Assembly (NCBI GenBank): GCA_961205875.1
Contig: OY540822.1
Location: forward strand, 560,501 to 624,500
Length of the DNA: 64,000 bases
From: Sialis fuliginosa
Taxonomy: Eukaryota > Arthropoda > Insecta > Megaloptera > Sialidae
Direction: 5' to 3'
Positions 34,953-48,861 of this stretch are shown piece by piece. Every line of letters starts with the position of its first letter. Position 1 is the stretch's first letter. The notes below the pieces were generated by a model. The model was given only the letters and a program-made list of their open reading frames with translations. It searched no databases and was not told the origin of the DNA. The translations under genes were made by a program, and so were the position numbers.

Positions 34953-37900
34953 ATATATTGACGAACAACTTGCAGAAGCGAACAAATGATACAGCATAGT
35001 TTTTGATGTGAATAACGTCTAGTGTTTCTTACCAGCCAGATACTGGGGGGGGGAGGTATTTCGGAAACTTGATTTAACGTTTAAAATGTAAAGTAATAAG
35101 AACATTAAATATTATAGAATATGAAATAATTATGGTTACATACTATTAATGAATTAGTTGCTTCTTTATTTGTATGCCTTTTGGTTATAAAATATATGGA
35201 TCTATTGAACCTGTCTTGTTACGATTTTATAAAAAATGGTCAAAGTTTTGACTACTGAAATTAATTATTTAATATAGTTATATAAACACGCAAATATTTG
35301 CAGTGTATCGGTTAATTTTTCACAAATATCCCGACCGAAATTCCTCCTTAAACCGTTTCTAAAAATACACCATGTACTCTGTAATGTTGTTGAAGTAATA
35401 CTTATAATAATACTCTATAATATATTTAATGGAATATGTTCATTATTTGAATTTTTTACATCAATACTGTAATAGGAACGTATCTGTTCTGGTATACAGC
35501 AATATAGTAGTTTAAAAAATTAACCTTGTTTCCAATACCACTGCATTAATCTTGATGTTTTTGGTTTTTATTAGACGCTAACGGTATTTGAATAAGATTC
35601 TACAAAAACATTTCGAAATAGCATCAGGGTCCACTAAAATCGAAAAAAATTCAAAAAAATGTTTTTTAGTTAACTATGTTTTTTTAAAGCCACGTTGCTC
35701 CTTACGCTAATACATAACTGATCTTAATAACCTTGATCTTATTTTATAGTAAATTATATTCTCTACAAAAAAAGTTATTTCCATCGTCTTCGTAGAATGA
35801 ACATTTTCAAAGAAAAACGCGAAAAACTATGGAAAATTGTGCCCCGTCCGCAATTTATTAACGATGGCAGCGATATCGCCGTTTATGTTAGTCGCAATTA
35901 AAAAAATATATGTATATTATCTATGCAAAATTTAATTCTGCGTCATTTAAGGGTAATTGCAAATTGGTTCTATGTACCGTCCAGGTGCCATGATTGCAGG
36001 GTTGGCTCAATACTTAAGAATGGGGACTTTTAAGAAAATACTCCTCACAACTAAATCTAAAACCCTGGAAAGTTTCATAACTATTGGAATTATTTAGTAC
36101 TTTTGCACAGTATTTCTAAATTAATAGTATCGAGACTGAAATAAAATTTAAAATATTGTAAAAAATTTACATTTCGTTCACTATTTTTTCAAAAACCCAG
36201 TGCTCCTAACATTACTATTTAACCGATCTCAATGTTCTTGATCTTACTTTAAAAAAAATTATATGCTCTAAAAAAAGAAGATATTTGCTATATTGTCGTA
36301 GAACGTACGGTTTCAGATAAATACGCGAAAAACTGTGGTAAAATGTGACCCATTCGCCATTTTTTTAAGATGGTGACAGTAGCACAACTCGGATCAACTA
36401 GAACATTTTGGAGAATAACCAGAGTCATTAGTAGAACATTTTTACCAAAAATCATTTTGGTCCGAATTAGTTTCCGATAGTTGTTTTTAATTTATGTTTA
36501 TTTGACTAGGCTAATAATGTGTATAACAAAAAACATCTTCTCCCACGCAGGTAAATAACTTTTTCGGGGTAATTCCAAAACTTGGGTTTTGGACAGAAAG
36601 ATTCACTTAAATGACTAAACAAAAAAAATTCTTTTCTTTTCAAATGTACCTGTGTAAGAATCTAAAGAGAGTACCTCCATTTTGATTTTTTTTAAATATT
36701 CGACTTAATATGCATTTTAAGTGTTTGTATTATAAAATACATATGTAACATAATAAATTAATAAAACATTCGATTTTAAACAATTTAGGTCCATGAAAAA
36801 TGTTTGTAAGTTCTTTAGTTCAAAAGATACAACCATATTAAGTAAGCACTTCATTAAAAAATATACCAAAAACCAAAATTAAAATATGTGTATCTTTTTT
36901 CCCTCAACACCTAAATATGGGGATATTTCTGAAAAGATGCATCTAAGTACTGGGAACAATATGTAAATTGTATAAGTATCATTACTATTGGAATTATTTA
37001 GAAGTTTATATGGAGCTGGGTTTTTGTTTCCTGAACTATAATGGTTCCTAGTTTTCTACTGAATTTACTGAACCATAAAAAGGTTATTTAAACATTCCTG
37101 TGAATTTGTTTTCCTATTGAAAGACTTACCGAAAGAAACCTAGTCGAAAAAAAATTCTTAGAGGCTCGCTAACAATTCAGTCTGGGCATGTGATGTTGAG
37201 TCAATAAGGAAATAATATAATATTTCCAAACTGACATTTATTTTTATATTAATTAATTTATATTAAATATTAATTATATTATATTACATCAATGTTAAAA
37301 TAAGATTAAGAACTCGATTATATTATTACATGAATTCTATTTTTAATCCATATTCTGATTATTATTATACAATATTAAGTACGATTTATGAAACTACATG
37401 CAGATACGAATTAGAAAACTCCCAAATCGTACCGTTTAAAAAGCTTTAGAAGAACGCTCATATTATGTATTTTTAATCAATTTATTACTCGTAAATAAAT
37501 AATTTGGACACGTGAAGAATTAAACTAGATGGACAAGGTAAATTTTGTCATTAATCTATAAAATTCTGCTAGAAAGAAAAAACAATAAAGTGGTACGATA
37601 TTGGCAAACTTCCCCTACTTACGAGTTTGTAATTCTAAAGAAACTAAAATAAATAGAATGAACTTAGAAAAATCGAAAAAAGTTTTGATTCAAGCGAATT
37701 TAGCCCGAAATAAACTAGAAATTTCTGTGCCAACTAAAAAATTTCTTCATACGAGTTTATTTTTGGTAAAAGAATTACGTTATTCTTATATTTTTGTTCG
37801 TTAATTTGTCATTTTTACGACAGTTTTAAGAAAGAATAATGCTCGAAAATTAGAAACATACAATTTTCTGAAGTTGCGCTTTTTCATTATTGTAGGTACC

Positions 37901-40739
37901 TACTTGTATTATGGCGAATTATAAAAAAATTGAATGTTAAAAAATTCAATGTTTTTTCAAATAATGAAAATTTTCATACCAAATAGATTCAAAAAATTAT
38001 AAAAAGCTTTGAAATGTTGTGAAGTTAAATAATATGATGATAACATTGAAAAAGAGAGAGGATAATTTTATCTGGAAAATAATTTGAAATGATGCGTCGT
38101 ATACAATTTTTTTTACAATTTTCCGGGAAGCATTAAATTCGTTGTCATATTTGTTTTTCTTATTATTTAACATCTATATCAACTGGGTTTTCTCTTCGTC
38201 CAACAGCTCTTCGTGGTCATATTTGTATGGCTAAGATACCTCAACTGACAGATAGAACAAAATAAAGTTTCCTATATAATAAATGTCTTCCGGTATATAT
38301 GTATGTATGTATTTGTTATGTGGTGTTCACACCGAAAAAACAGTTGATAAAAGACAAAACAGGAACATTTTTACAACAAATTTGCAACTTGTCTCTCTTG
38401 ACACAGTTTGTGTTTTGTTCTTAAAAAACAAAACACAAACACGCCATTTTAACAAAATTTCGACAAATGTTTTTAGAGCGTTTACACAAAAAAACATGTT
38501 TCTATTGACAAGAATACAGGGTTGTCCAACATAATATTTAGAATGTTATTTTTATTTTATTTTAATGTAATATGAAGCATAATAAAAATTAAAAACAAAA
38601 CATAAAACTCACTAATCTTCACAAAATTAGAAACACCACTATTTTTGTAAAAAAATGAAAAGTTTTATGTTTCTTATATTGATTTTTATGAATTTTATTA
38701 AACGTATACAATGCAGTAAAAATATATTATTATTACCAACGGAGGAATAGTAATTACGAAATCTTTGCCAAAGAAACACATGTAAATACATTTTTTTAAA
38801 TATTTTTTATCTATAAAATTATTATATTATATTTTACAATGTGTATGCTTTTCTTTATAACTTTATCTTTTCTTAAATGTTGATTAGAAACAAACTATCT
38901 TTCGCAAAATATAACATTTAATAGTTTCGGAAACTAGATCTTTAATTTTTATTTAAATTTTACATCACATTAATAGGCACGATGCCTAATTTTTAAAAAC
39001 TATTTTATAATGATCTTACGTGTCTCCTATTTCCAAAAAAATACTTATTTCTGCAGAAAATAAAGGTTTAATCGCAAAAATTGACTCTTTTAAATCTAAT
39101 TTTGAATTTGACGCCAAAACGCTCGCAGATGTCATAGCGCATTTTTGACGTCACGCCTATGTAAACACTCCTTGTCAACAATAATAAATCCTTTTTCCAT
39201 CGCTAACGTTTCTCGGTTTTAATTTTGGTAACACAAAACTGAGCAAACTGCTAATTTAAAATCATAAAATTATTTATAATAATAATTATATTAATGAAAC
39301 AAAATGATGTTTACTTAGGCGTAACGACATTCGCTCTGATTGGTGTTCCATCTAAAATGCTGTATTTTGTGTTTTTATTTAAAAAAATTTCAGTGATACT
39401 TTGTTACTGGCATCATGCCTATTGTACTGATTGTACACCCCTCTATTGAAATATAAACTGAGAAAAGGTTGGTTTATTGCCTATGTGTAATAATATTTTA
39501 ACAATACATTTTTTCTTTACTTTGCACGTGCATGATATATTATAGTATTTTAAAAAGTATTTAGTTAATTAGTTTTGATTTTTCAATATTTAAAATTTGA
39601 ATCTTTTTTTTTAATATCGTATATAAATTAAAATTAATCAAATTTATCGATTCATATTATACATCGACATATTTTTATATTTTTGATTAAATTGATTCGC
39701 CCTGTAGAGGGATACAAATTGTCCAACTAACTTAAGAAAACAGAATACTTACACCCGGTATTACCAAGTTTAACTAAATGCTCTTTTTATAGCTTTAATA
39801 TAGTTTTGGAGTTTATAAAATATTTTATAATCCATATAGAGATATATGATTTTATAAATATTTAAATTTGGTAAGGCACAGGTTAATACCATAATGGTAC
39901 TATTATTACTTTAGGTAAAGAGAGGATACTATTTAAAGTAAATGTTATTTATAGCAGCAGTTCTCAACCCAATGGTCAGCGAATCCCCAGGTGTCCGCGA
40001 TGACATCTCAATGAATTCTATAAGAATCAAAAAATGATAAGGAACAAATTTTCAGTTAAATAGAAAAGTCATTGTAATTATTTGTTAAAATTATTAGTTA
40101 ATATATACATACATATAATGCAATTAAATTGTGACAACTATAAATGAATGTGTTAAGCTATCAAATTAGGTTTAATACTTCTTTCTACGAATAAATATTG
40201 CACCATATTACAGAACATATTTCAACTACGACATTATCTTTTGCACTTTATTTTATTTTATATTTAATATTATTTTTATTTGAAGCTACTAATTTTAAAA
40301 AATGCTTAGTTATTTTGAATATACATATTTCCTATTATAATGTACCTATGTACAGTAATGTATACTCTCCTTAACATGCGATAACTAGCGTAGATTGCAA
40401 AGAAGAAATTTATTTAAAATAAAATATCTTCAATACATGTTTTTTTTTCAAATTTAAATACAGGTTCATATCTTTTAATAGGTTGGTAACCGCTAAACGA
40501 GAAACTCTGTTGTTGTCCACTTCATTTGTACAACATACTTATGTCTCAAATCTACCTACTGGACAAAGCAAGCGGTGCTCAATATTATTGTTTCATCAAC
40601 CATTGTAGACGTATAATTTGAAACTATCAAAATTACTCAATGTTCGACAAATATTTTATCTCACTCTCACTGTTCTAAACGTTATTTAGTAAGAATGGAT
40701 CATACCATAAGTGTTATAATAATAAAACAATATATTATA
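34953..40739. other. AT-rich region, no gene seen
   Basis: Long stretch without a supported ORF or clear element boundary. It includes a block at about 34965-35010 shared with 47580-47630 (GACGAACAACTT, GAAGCGAACAAATGATA) and an ACACCGAAAAAACA-type repeat fragment at about 38325-38500. Confidence 0.5.
38325..38500. repeat. Copy of the GTGTTCACACCGAAAAAAC repeat
   Basis: Carries the motif GTTCACACCGAAAAAACA near the left and stretches rich in ACAAAACA. Related sequence lies at 45640-45930 (inverted) and 48527-48667. Probably fragments of a small non-autonomous element; the 83-codon ORF over it is a by-product. Confidence 0.5.
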
Positions 40740-41635
40740 CACTCATCCAAACAATTAAAGGAACAATAATTTAAACATTTTTTTTGGGTGTTTTTGAAGT
40801 GCTGTATCTTTGTGAAAAATAGTCGTATCGAAATAAAACAAAAAGCATTTTAAAGCGTCAAGTTTCTAGTTTTGAGATTTTTTAGCATAATTTTTTTTGA
40901 GTTACGGTTATCGCGCAATCAAAAGAAATAGTGGGAAATAGTGGCAAAATTTGATCAATCGGTCCGGAAAAACGGTTCGATGGATCAATTTAAAAATTTA
41001 CAGAGCTGTTGGAGGTACATTAAGCTGTAAAATCACCTGGCAACATTAATCTTCCCATCAATATTTGTAAAGTAGCGATAGATTTACTAAAATAACATAA
41101 AATGTCATTTTTTTGTACTTTTTCACACTAATGGCGAGGGTAAAAAAAATTTTTTTCTAATAAAGTCATGAACGGGTCTTGTAGGAAATTTATTCAAGTT
41201 TTTAAAACTGCCCTTAAATTTACTGTTTAATTATTAGTTGCTGATATATTGATGATCGAAAACAAAAGAATCATTTTTCATTTAAAGGCAGATATCTCGG
41301 CGAAAAAAATTGAGAGACCAAAAAAAAAGCAAATTAAAGCTGAATAAACAAGTTAACTGACCAATGCATTGGTTTAACTGAAAAAAATTTCCAAAGCCCG
41401 AGGACCCTTAAAAAAAATTTAAAAAATTGGAAAATTTTTGTGTCCCACTATTTCTTTTGATTGCGCGATAACCGTAGCTCAAAAAAAATTATGCTAAAAA
41501 ATCTCAAAACTAGAAACTTGACGATTTAAAATGCTTTTTGTTTTATTTCGATACGACCATTTTTCACAAAGATACAGCACTTCAAAAAACACCCAAAAAA
41601 AATGTTTAAATTCTTGTTAATTGTTTGGATGAGTG
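40740..41635. mobile_element. TA-flanked foldback MITE, 896 bp
   Basis: Ends CACTCATCCAAACAATTAA and complement, TA on both flanks. Inner arms pair (GCGCAATCAAAAGAAATAGT and complement). The tip is similar to that at 11883, indicating a related family. Confidence 0.85.
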
Positions 41636-42016
41636 TATTTTAAATATGTTTTGTATGATTCTATAAACACCAATAAATATTATTATTAAATATTACATAA
41701 TTCATTTTTATAATAACAGAAAATTATATACCATATATGTATATTTATGTTAATGCAATGTCATTGCCATCTTAATGGTTTAAAACAAAATAATATGTTA
41801 ATATTATTTTCTTTCAATGAGCGTAGTAAAGAAACTAAGCAAAAAAGTTATTTATATTTACTATATCAGGTGAGTTTATATTTTTGGTAAGAGAAAAAAG
41901 CAAATATTCTGCAAAATATTTTAATATGTATTAAAAGATATTTGGGAGCATAAAACGGTTAAGAAACACTGATCTACGGTTGAGACAAATTCATTTGTAT
42001 ATGCTGTAACGTTATA
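41636..42016. other. Unassigned AT-rich DNA
   Basis: No supported feature. Confidence 0.4.
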
Positions 42017-44511
42017 GACCAAGAGCTACTGACTTATTTCCATGATTTATTTCAATAGTCGTGAAAATTTAGGTATTAAATCTTATATACCTGCTGAACA
42101 ATAAAAGTCGATTCTGGCAGCCCTCTGCGGCCGGGTTGTACTACCACAAAATTACGAAGATGGTGAGAAATAAGATGCAATTTATTTATAACAATAGTCA
42201 TGAAATTTCAGGAGGTTACTCTTGATGGTATTTTTTATTCATAAAAAACATTCTGGCAATATTTCCCCCTCACCTAAGTGTTGCCAGAACGCTGTAAACG
42301 TTTATTATAAGCGTCTGCCAGAACCAAAAATGTTTCCACATTAGTGCGATACAGTTAGTTATATAGCGGCGTGCGGGTTAGAGAGAGAACATAATATATG
42401 GAGAGTAAAACAAGCTAAATATGTATATAAAATTCAAGAAAAAAATTCATGTAAAAGCAAAAAATAAAAACATTTATTTAATGTTATACAAGTCTTGGGG
42501 CTTCCGTGGTGATCTTGATATGGATCTTGGCTTCTGGGTGTAATATGCATCGATTTGGTCGTGTTATCGGTTAACGTTTCGTCAGGGCTCTTCTAAAAGC
42601 GCACTTTTAGATGTTCACAGCAATGTGTAACGAAACGTTGGCCGATAACACGACCAAATCGACCCGGCTTGCACCCAGAAGTCAAGATGCATTTATTTAA
42701 TGTATCAAAAAATAAATGCGCGTACATAGAAATTATTTTCGAATATACGGGGTGTTACAAAAAAGTGTGACACGGTTAAAATAATTTTTTTTAAATGGAA
42801 TGCCGTAAATATGTTTACATATTTAACACTTCTCTTTGGATGTTTATTTATTTTTAAAATATTAGCCCCGTCTAATGTTCGGTTTAGACGTAATAATATT
42901 TTTTATTTTTTAAATTGATTTTTACATTACTCCACTTAAGAATTCCCACTCCTGCGACCGCAGCTTTGAAGACGAAATTAAAAATAGACCTTGTTGCAGG
43001 GGGTTGTAGGGTGCTCTTATTTAAATATCGTAAAGCCACCATGTACAGTTTGTGCAGTGTGTTTGAAATTAATTTTCAAATTTTGATAGCTTCATGCCCG
43101 GTATTATAAAGGACCTAACAAAATTTGTTAGCTAGCAATTATATTCAAATGGGGTATTAATACTGTAATAGTATCTATGGATTAGTTATGGAATTTAGAG
43201 CAGTGACACTTCAACTAATTGTAACACAGTTGGCATCTTTGACCGTACAAAATAATTTTCATAACATCACCACTGTTTTAATACCATTGGTGTTTACCTA
43301 CAACGCGTGCGCGAAACTTGTCAAAGTCATCATCAAACTCCAAAAGAACTGTCATATAAGTTTGATATCTCAATTGAAAGTGTTTGTTAGCTAACAAATT
43401 TGTTAGGTCCTTTATGATACCGGACATCAAAGTTATTATTTTTTACGATGTTATGTAGAATTACATTATGAACATTTTTTGCATATAGAACCTTATGGCT
43501 ATTTGTAACCATTTTTGATTTATTGAGCAAAAAGTACAAAATTCAACAATATTAATTAAAAAAAAATTAAGTTTTCATGTTAACCATAAAATTAGCATTT
43601 TATGTTTCTGTCTCGATCTTACACAGCGTATTAATGATTTTATTTGGTTGTAACGTATTTTTATTTTTTTATAAACCTTATTGCAGGACGCTGTAGGGTG
43701 CTCTTGTTTAAATATCGTAGAGCCACCATGTACACGAAGTTCAAAATTAATTTTTAAATTTTGATAGCTTCAAAGTTATTATATTATATTTGAAAATAAT
43801 TTCTATGTACGCGCATTTATTTTTTGATACATTAAATAAATGCATCTTGACTTCTGGGTGCAAGCCGGGTCGATTTGGTCGTGTTATCGGCCAACGTTTC
43901 GTTACACATTACTGTGGACATCTAAAAGTGCACTTTTAGAAGAGCCCTGACGAAACGTTAACCGATAACACGACCAAATCGATGCATATTACACCCAGAA
44001 GCCAAGATCCATATCAAGATCACCACGGAAGCCCCAAGACTTGTATAACATTAAATAAATGTTTTTATTTTTTGCTTTTACATGAATTTTTTTCTTGAAT
44101 TTTATATACATATTTAGCTTGTTTTACTCTCCATATATTATGTTCTCTCTCTAACCCGCACGCCGCTATATAACTAACTGTATCGCACTAATGTGGAAAC
44201 ATTTTTGGTTCTGGCAGACGCTTATAATAAACATTTACAGCGTTCTGGCAACACTTAGGTGAGGGGGAAATATTGCCAGAATGTTTTTTATAAATAAAAA
44301 ATACCATCAAGAGTAACCTCCTGATATTTCATGACTATTGTTATAAATAAATTGCATCTTATTTCTCACCATCTTCGTAGTGTTAGGGTAGTATAACCCG
44401 GCCGCAGAGGGCTGCCAGAATCGAATTTATTGTTCAGCAGGTATATAAGATTTAATACCTAAATTTTCACGACTATTGAAATAAATCATGGAAATAAGTC
44501 ACTAGCTCTCC
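42017..44511. mobile_element. Inverted-repeat composite, 2.5 kb
   Basis: Arms at 42017-42756 and 43777-44511 are near-identical complements, including CTGGCAGCCCTCTGCGGCCG and an inner hairpin around CGATTTGGTCGTGTTATCGG. The centre holds two diverged direct copies of a TAGGGTGCTCTT-containing block and a separate inserted element at 43095. Overall type unknown; no coding region seen. Confidence 0.75.
43095..43426. mobile_element. MITE with TGCCCGGTA ends and TCA duplication
   Basis: 332 bp, termini TGCCCGGTATTATAAAGG and the complement of TGTCCGGTATCATAAAGG, flanked by TCA at 43092-43094 and 43427-43429. The uninterrupted target (GATAGCTTCAAAG) is visible in the sister block near 43765. Superfamily uncertain; a 3-bp duplication allows PIF/Harbinger or CACTA-like. 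Confidence 0.75.
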
Positions 44512-47500
44512 GTCTATTATTAAAGTGTCTAATTTTTATTTTTCATCAAATCGGTAATTAGAGACCGCAGGATAAAAGCATCAAATAGTTCTCTTACAGA
44601 CTTTATTACAAAATAATAACGAGAATAATTTACATACCTTGATACTTGACTATACTAACTTACAACTATTAACAAATATTTACTTTAAAAGAAGTATTTA
44701 GTACTTAATTTCGGCGACTCCAAGATGCCTTGGCCGCATCTTGTCTATACAGTGCTGTCAATTTGCAAGTTTATTAAATTTTTTGTTATTCAACTCTAGA
44801 ATAATTATTAATACTCACTCCAAGACACCTTGGATTCGACTGCCTTCTATTTCATTTTCTTGTGTCTTTTATACAAACTCTTATGTCATTTTGTAATGAC
44901 TGTTATGCGTTTACTAATAACATTACAATGCATACAAATGAATAATAAATCATAAACCATCTGTACTCCTATTTGAAAACTAACCGATTTCGGAAACGTA
45001 GTAGGTACTTAACAGTGACTTTTAGGACACCTATAAAGTGTAAAATTTTTATTTGAAAATCTATTTAAGACATCAATTAAAATTATACATAATTTTTTTT
45101 AAATGAAATTTGTATATACATTTTTTTAAATATCTCTCACCGTTTAATAATAATAAAAGAGTCGTGAGTCTCAGGTAAACTTTATAGTACTTAAATATTA
45201 TATATTATAATTATTTAAAATATAATATAAGTAATTATATAAAATATTTATACAACATATACATATAAATAATATAATAATATATTAAATTTCCTTTATA
45301 GAAAATATTTTATTAAATTATTATTAATAATAATAAACTTTGAAATGTTTTCTATTGTTAAGGTTATTATTAGTTATTGTTAGTATTTAATTAATTAATC
45401 AATTACTGAACTTGATAATTAAAATTTGGTGATGGATTTTGTTACTGCGTTATATTTTATAAGATATTAAAAATGTAATTACTAGTTTTATTTTGATAAT
45501 ATCAAACAACTGATAATTCAATGGTTGAAAATAGTATTTCTCCAATATAAAATTAAAAAAAACAATTTGTTTTCCATATGAAATGGATAACAAAAACAGT
45601 GTCTTTTTTGTACAAATCTATCCGATACTAAGGGTCTGTTTTATTACATGTTGTTAAAATGTCAATCAAAATATGTTGCTGTTTTGTTTTTGTTGGTGTA
45701 AACGCCAAAAATGACATGTTTATATTTTGTTATCCCCTTAATGAGGTCTTGTTGGCGAAATGTTGGTAAAAAGTTGCAATTTTGTCCGTGAAAACATGTT
45801 CCTGTTTTGTCGTTTTTCGAGTGTTTTTTCGGTGTGAACACTCTGTTTTTAAAATTTGTTGACATTTTGTCTAAAAGACACAATGTTCGTGTTTTGTTTT
45901 TTCGGTGTGAACACGTCATTTTTATAAGGGGTTGAATGTCGAAATTTTTATACGATTTGTTTGTCGTTAACAGCAATATATAATGAAGTTTATGATATAA
46001 CGAATCGATCAAAGTAGGTTCTGAGTTTGGAGACTGATTTTTTTAAATAAATGAATTTCAAAATTGCAAAAAAGGTCTCCTATAACATTAGTTCATTTCT
46101 GCAATTGTTATATTATGTTCATTTATCAATATTAATAACAATAATTCGATCAAGACATACACGGGTGTATACATGGGCGAGCCAAGCATGGGCTGGGGGG
46201 TGGGGGTGTGCCCCTCTAGCTTGTAGACAAAAAGTAACAAGTAAATATGTAAGTCCATCGGTTAAACAATGATATTTCTAGGTAAAATCTTTATTTTAGA
46301 CTTAGATTTTGTTTTAATTATTGCAAGTCATTGTCGTCTATAGTTTTTATGTAAGGGAAAAAAATTAAATATTGTTTTTTATATTTCAACTATGCATGTA
46401 TATTTATCGAATCAAATAAGATAAATTTTGTACATTAAATAGAAAAAAAATTGGAATGAAAAATACCTGCCAAAATAGCTTCGTAGAGTACATTTTTGTA
46501 GAGGATTTTGTCTTCTAGAAGATATCCACATATAAATTTAATTGATAAATGATTTTTTTATTGTTACTTTTTGCACACCTACCTATATAATAATTATAAA
46601 ACATTATTTATTATTATTGTTAAATATTGTTCATAGTCTTTTTACAATTCCTCGATAAGTCTAGAAAACTTATTTTTGCAATTCGATAATTTAATAATCA
46701 AGAACACATCGAAAAATGTATTTATCGAGATGATGCAAATCACGAAATTTCACGAGCTAAAGTTCAAAGTTGCAACCGCGTGGCGTAGCACCGGAAAGAT
46801 AGAATATTTAAGAAAAAAAGGAAAAATTATCCAATTTTTGTTGACAATAATGCCCATTTATCAGAGCCGTACTTGCATATTTCCAGACCCGAGACGCCAA
46901 AAATTTGAGGCTCATTGAAAAGATTTTTTATTAAAAAAATATAAATAAAACGTGTTAGGTTAGGTCACCACAATAATATGAGAGCTTTATTTTGCTCTTC
47001 AACACCCAAAAAGTTTAACCACCGTCTGTTTGAGCCCCTAACCCCCCTACTCTTTACCAAGGGGTCCTAGGTGAAACGCTCCAACTAAATCTGTTTTAAA
47101 AAAACTGCCCCCCCCCCCCCTCCCTAAACAATATCCTGGCTACTCCCATGGGTGTATGCCATAAGGGTTGCGAAAAACGTACTACGAGTACTATTTGTAA
47201 CCACAGATGGATTTTTGAGTTAGAAAATAATATAAAAATATGGTCATATTCTACAAATTGAGATCTACATTTTGACACACCACTTGCCTAGATAAAAAAA
47301 TAAAAAATTCTATGACGCTCCTCCCTATTATTCCAAAATTTAAAATCATATTGTTGACTTTGTTATTTGTCGTTGGTAGTTCCACCAAAGCCTCATTACC
47401 AAATTTTTTTCAGATTTTTTTGGACCAGTAGTTACCAAATTTTATTTATATTTTTTACATATATAGAAGTAAACGAAGCACTTTTCATTTAATTTTTGGT

Positions 47501-47849
47501 ATATCAAAAAGTCATGACAAAAAATTAATTACTAATTAACACAGAGACATACACATCTGCAAACTGCATTTATATTAATGTTATATTGACGAACAACTTT
47601 TAGAACAAATTGCTGAAGCGAACAAATGATATAGGAGAGCTTCTTTTTATTGCATTTTTAATTAACTGTTAATTGAAAACGCATAGATATCGTAATTGCA
47701 GAAATGGTATTTAACACTTTTGAACTTTGCCACACGTACAGATCATTTAAAAATGTTTGCCACCATCTCTCTAACTATTAGTATGTATATTATTGTATAT
47801 GTATTGTATATAGAATTTAAGAAAATGACCATTTTTAATGATTTTTATA
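44512..47849. other. AT-rich region, no gene seen
   Basis: Contains a repeat fragment at 45640-45930 (TTTTTTCGGTGTGAACAC motif), a G-rich stretch at about 46190-46215, and at 47145-47415 a block repeated at 62730-63000 (CATAAGGGTT, GACTTTGTTATTTGTCGT). ORFs of 116 codons or fewer lie in these repeats and lack features of a gene. Confidence 0.45.
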
Positions 47850-48216
47850 TTGACTTCGACGTTTTAGGTCATTATAAATGTCAATAAAATAGTTATATGT
47901 GATATAACATTATTTATTATTATAGACGTTTCGTCATGTTTCAGACTTCATCGGTATCTTTTGATAACAATGATACTATTACATATTTCTATTTAACAAT
48001 ATGACTATTTTACAACATTTCTCATTAACAAAATGAACTCCATGAGAAATGTTGTAAAATAGTCCTATTGTTAAATAGAAATATGTAAAAGTATCATTGT
48101 TATCAAAAGATACCGATGAATTTTGAAACATGACGAAACGTCTATAATAATAATTAATGTTATATCACATATAACTATTTTATTGACATATAATGACCTA
48201 AAACGTCGAAATCAAA
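47850..48216. repeat. Inverted repeat with GACGAAACGTC motif
   Basis: Outer ends CGACGTTTTAGGTCATTATA and complement; both arms contain ACATGACGAAACGTCTATAA (left arm on the minus strand). The small loop is near 48030. Possible foldback derivative of an element whose ends carry hammerhead-like sequence. Confidence 0.65.
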
Positions 48217-48526
48217 ATAAAAATTATTGTATATATCTACCTACACTATAGTAACTTAAGTTGTTTCATACTAGTTAAGTGGTTGTATTAGTTTTATGTC
48301 AGATATTAATGTATTGTTGTTGAATATATTGTAACAATGCATTGCAGGCAGTCAGTGACGCATTATATAATAAACAAATTAGGCAAACAGAGACAATTTT
48401 CTTTATGTCAACAAATTTCCGAACAATATTTTTTCCTGTTTTTTTTTTTTAAATGGAGCCTAAATTATTTTCTGTCTAATGTCTCTAACAGTGATAGTGC
48501 GCTACTGATTGTGAGTACTCTTGTAA

Positions 48527-48667
48527 TGGCGTGTTTACACCGAAAAAACAAAACAGCAACATCGTGTCTTTTTGACAAAAGTGCAATAAACTCTATGAAT
48601 TTTTAAATACGATGTGTTTTCAAACATCGTGTTGCTGTTTTGTTTTTTTTGGTCTAAACACGGCATA
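48527..48667. repeat. Small hairpin MITE, ACACCGAAAAAACAAAACA family
   Basis: GGCGTGTTTACACCGAAAAA pairs with TTTTTTTTGGTCTAAACACG; about 140 bp in all with a short loop. Related to fragments at 38325 and 45640. Confidence 0.7.
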
Positions 48668-48861
48668 AGCATTACATATTATTATACATATATTGTTGTT
48701 AATAAATAAATATTATAGTACAATGTACATTCATTCTATTCAACCCTGTGGCGTAGTAACTGGGGGGGGGGGACTCCCCCCCCAGTTACTTACTTATATT
48801 ATTGTAATAATATAAAAGTTTAAGATCCCACCAATTTGTATTAACTACCAGTTGTTGGGAG

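Noticed and set aside
45662..46012. 116-codon minus-strand ORF
   Set aside because: It lies in a dispersed ACACCGAAAAAACA-type repeat and has no recognisable domain.
46955..46970. TTAGG-like motifs (also at about 60570) as telomeric repeat
   Set aside because: Only two or three units; no array.
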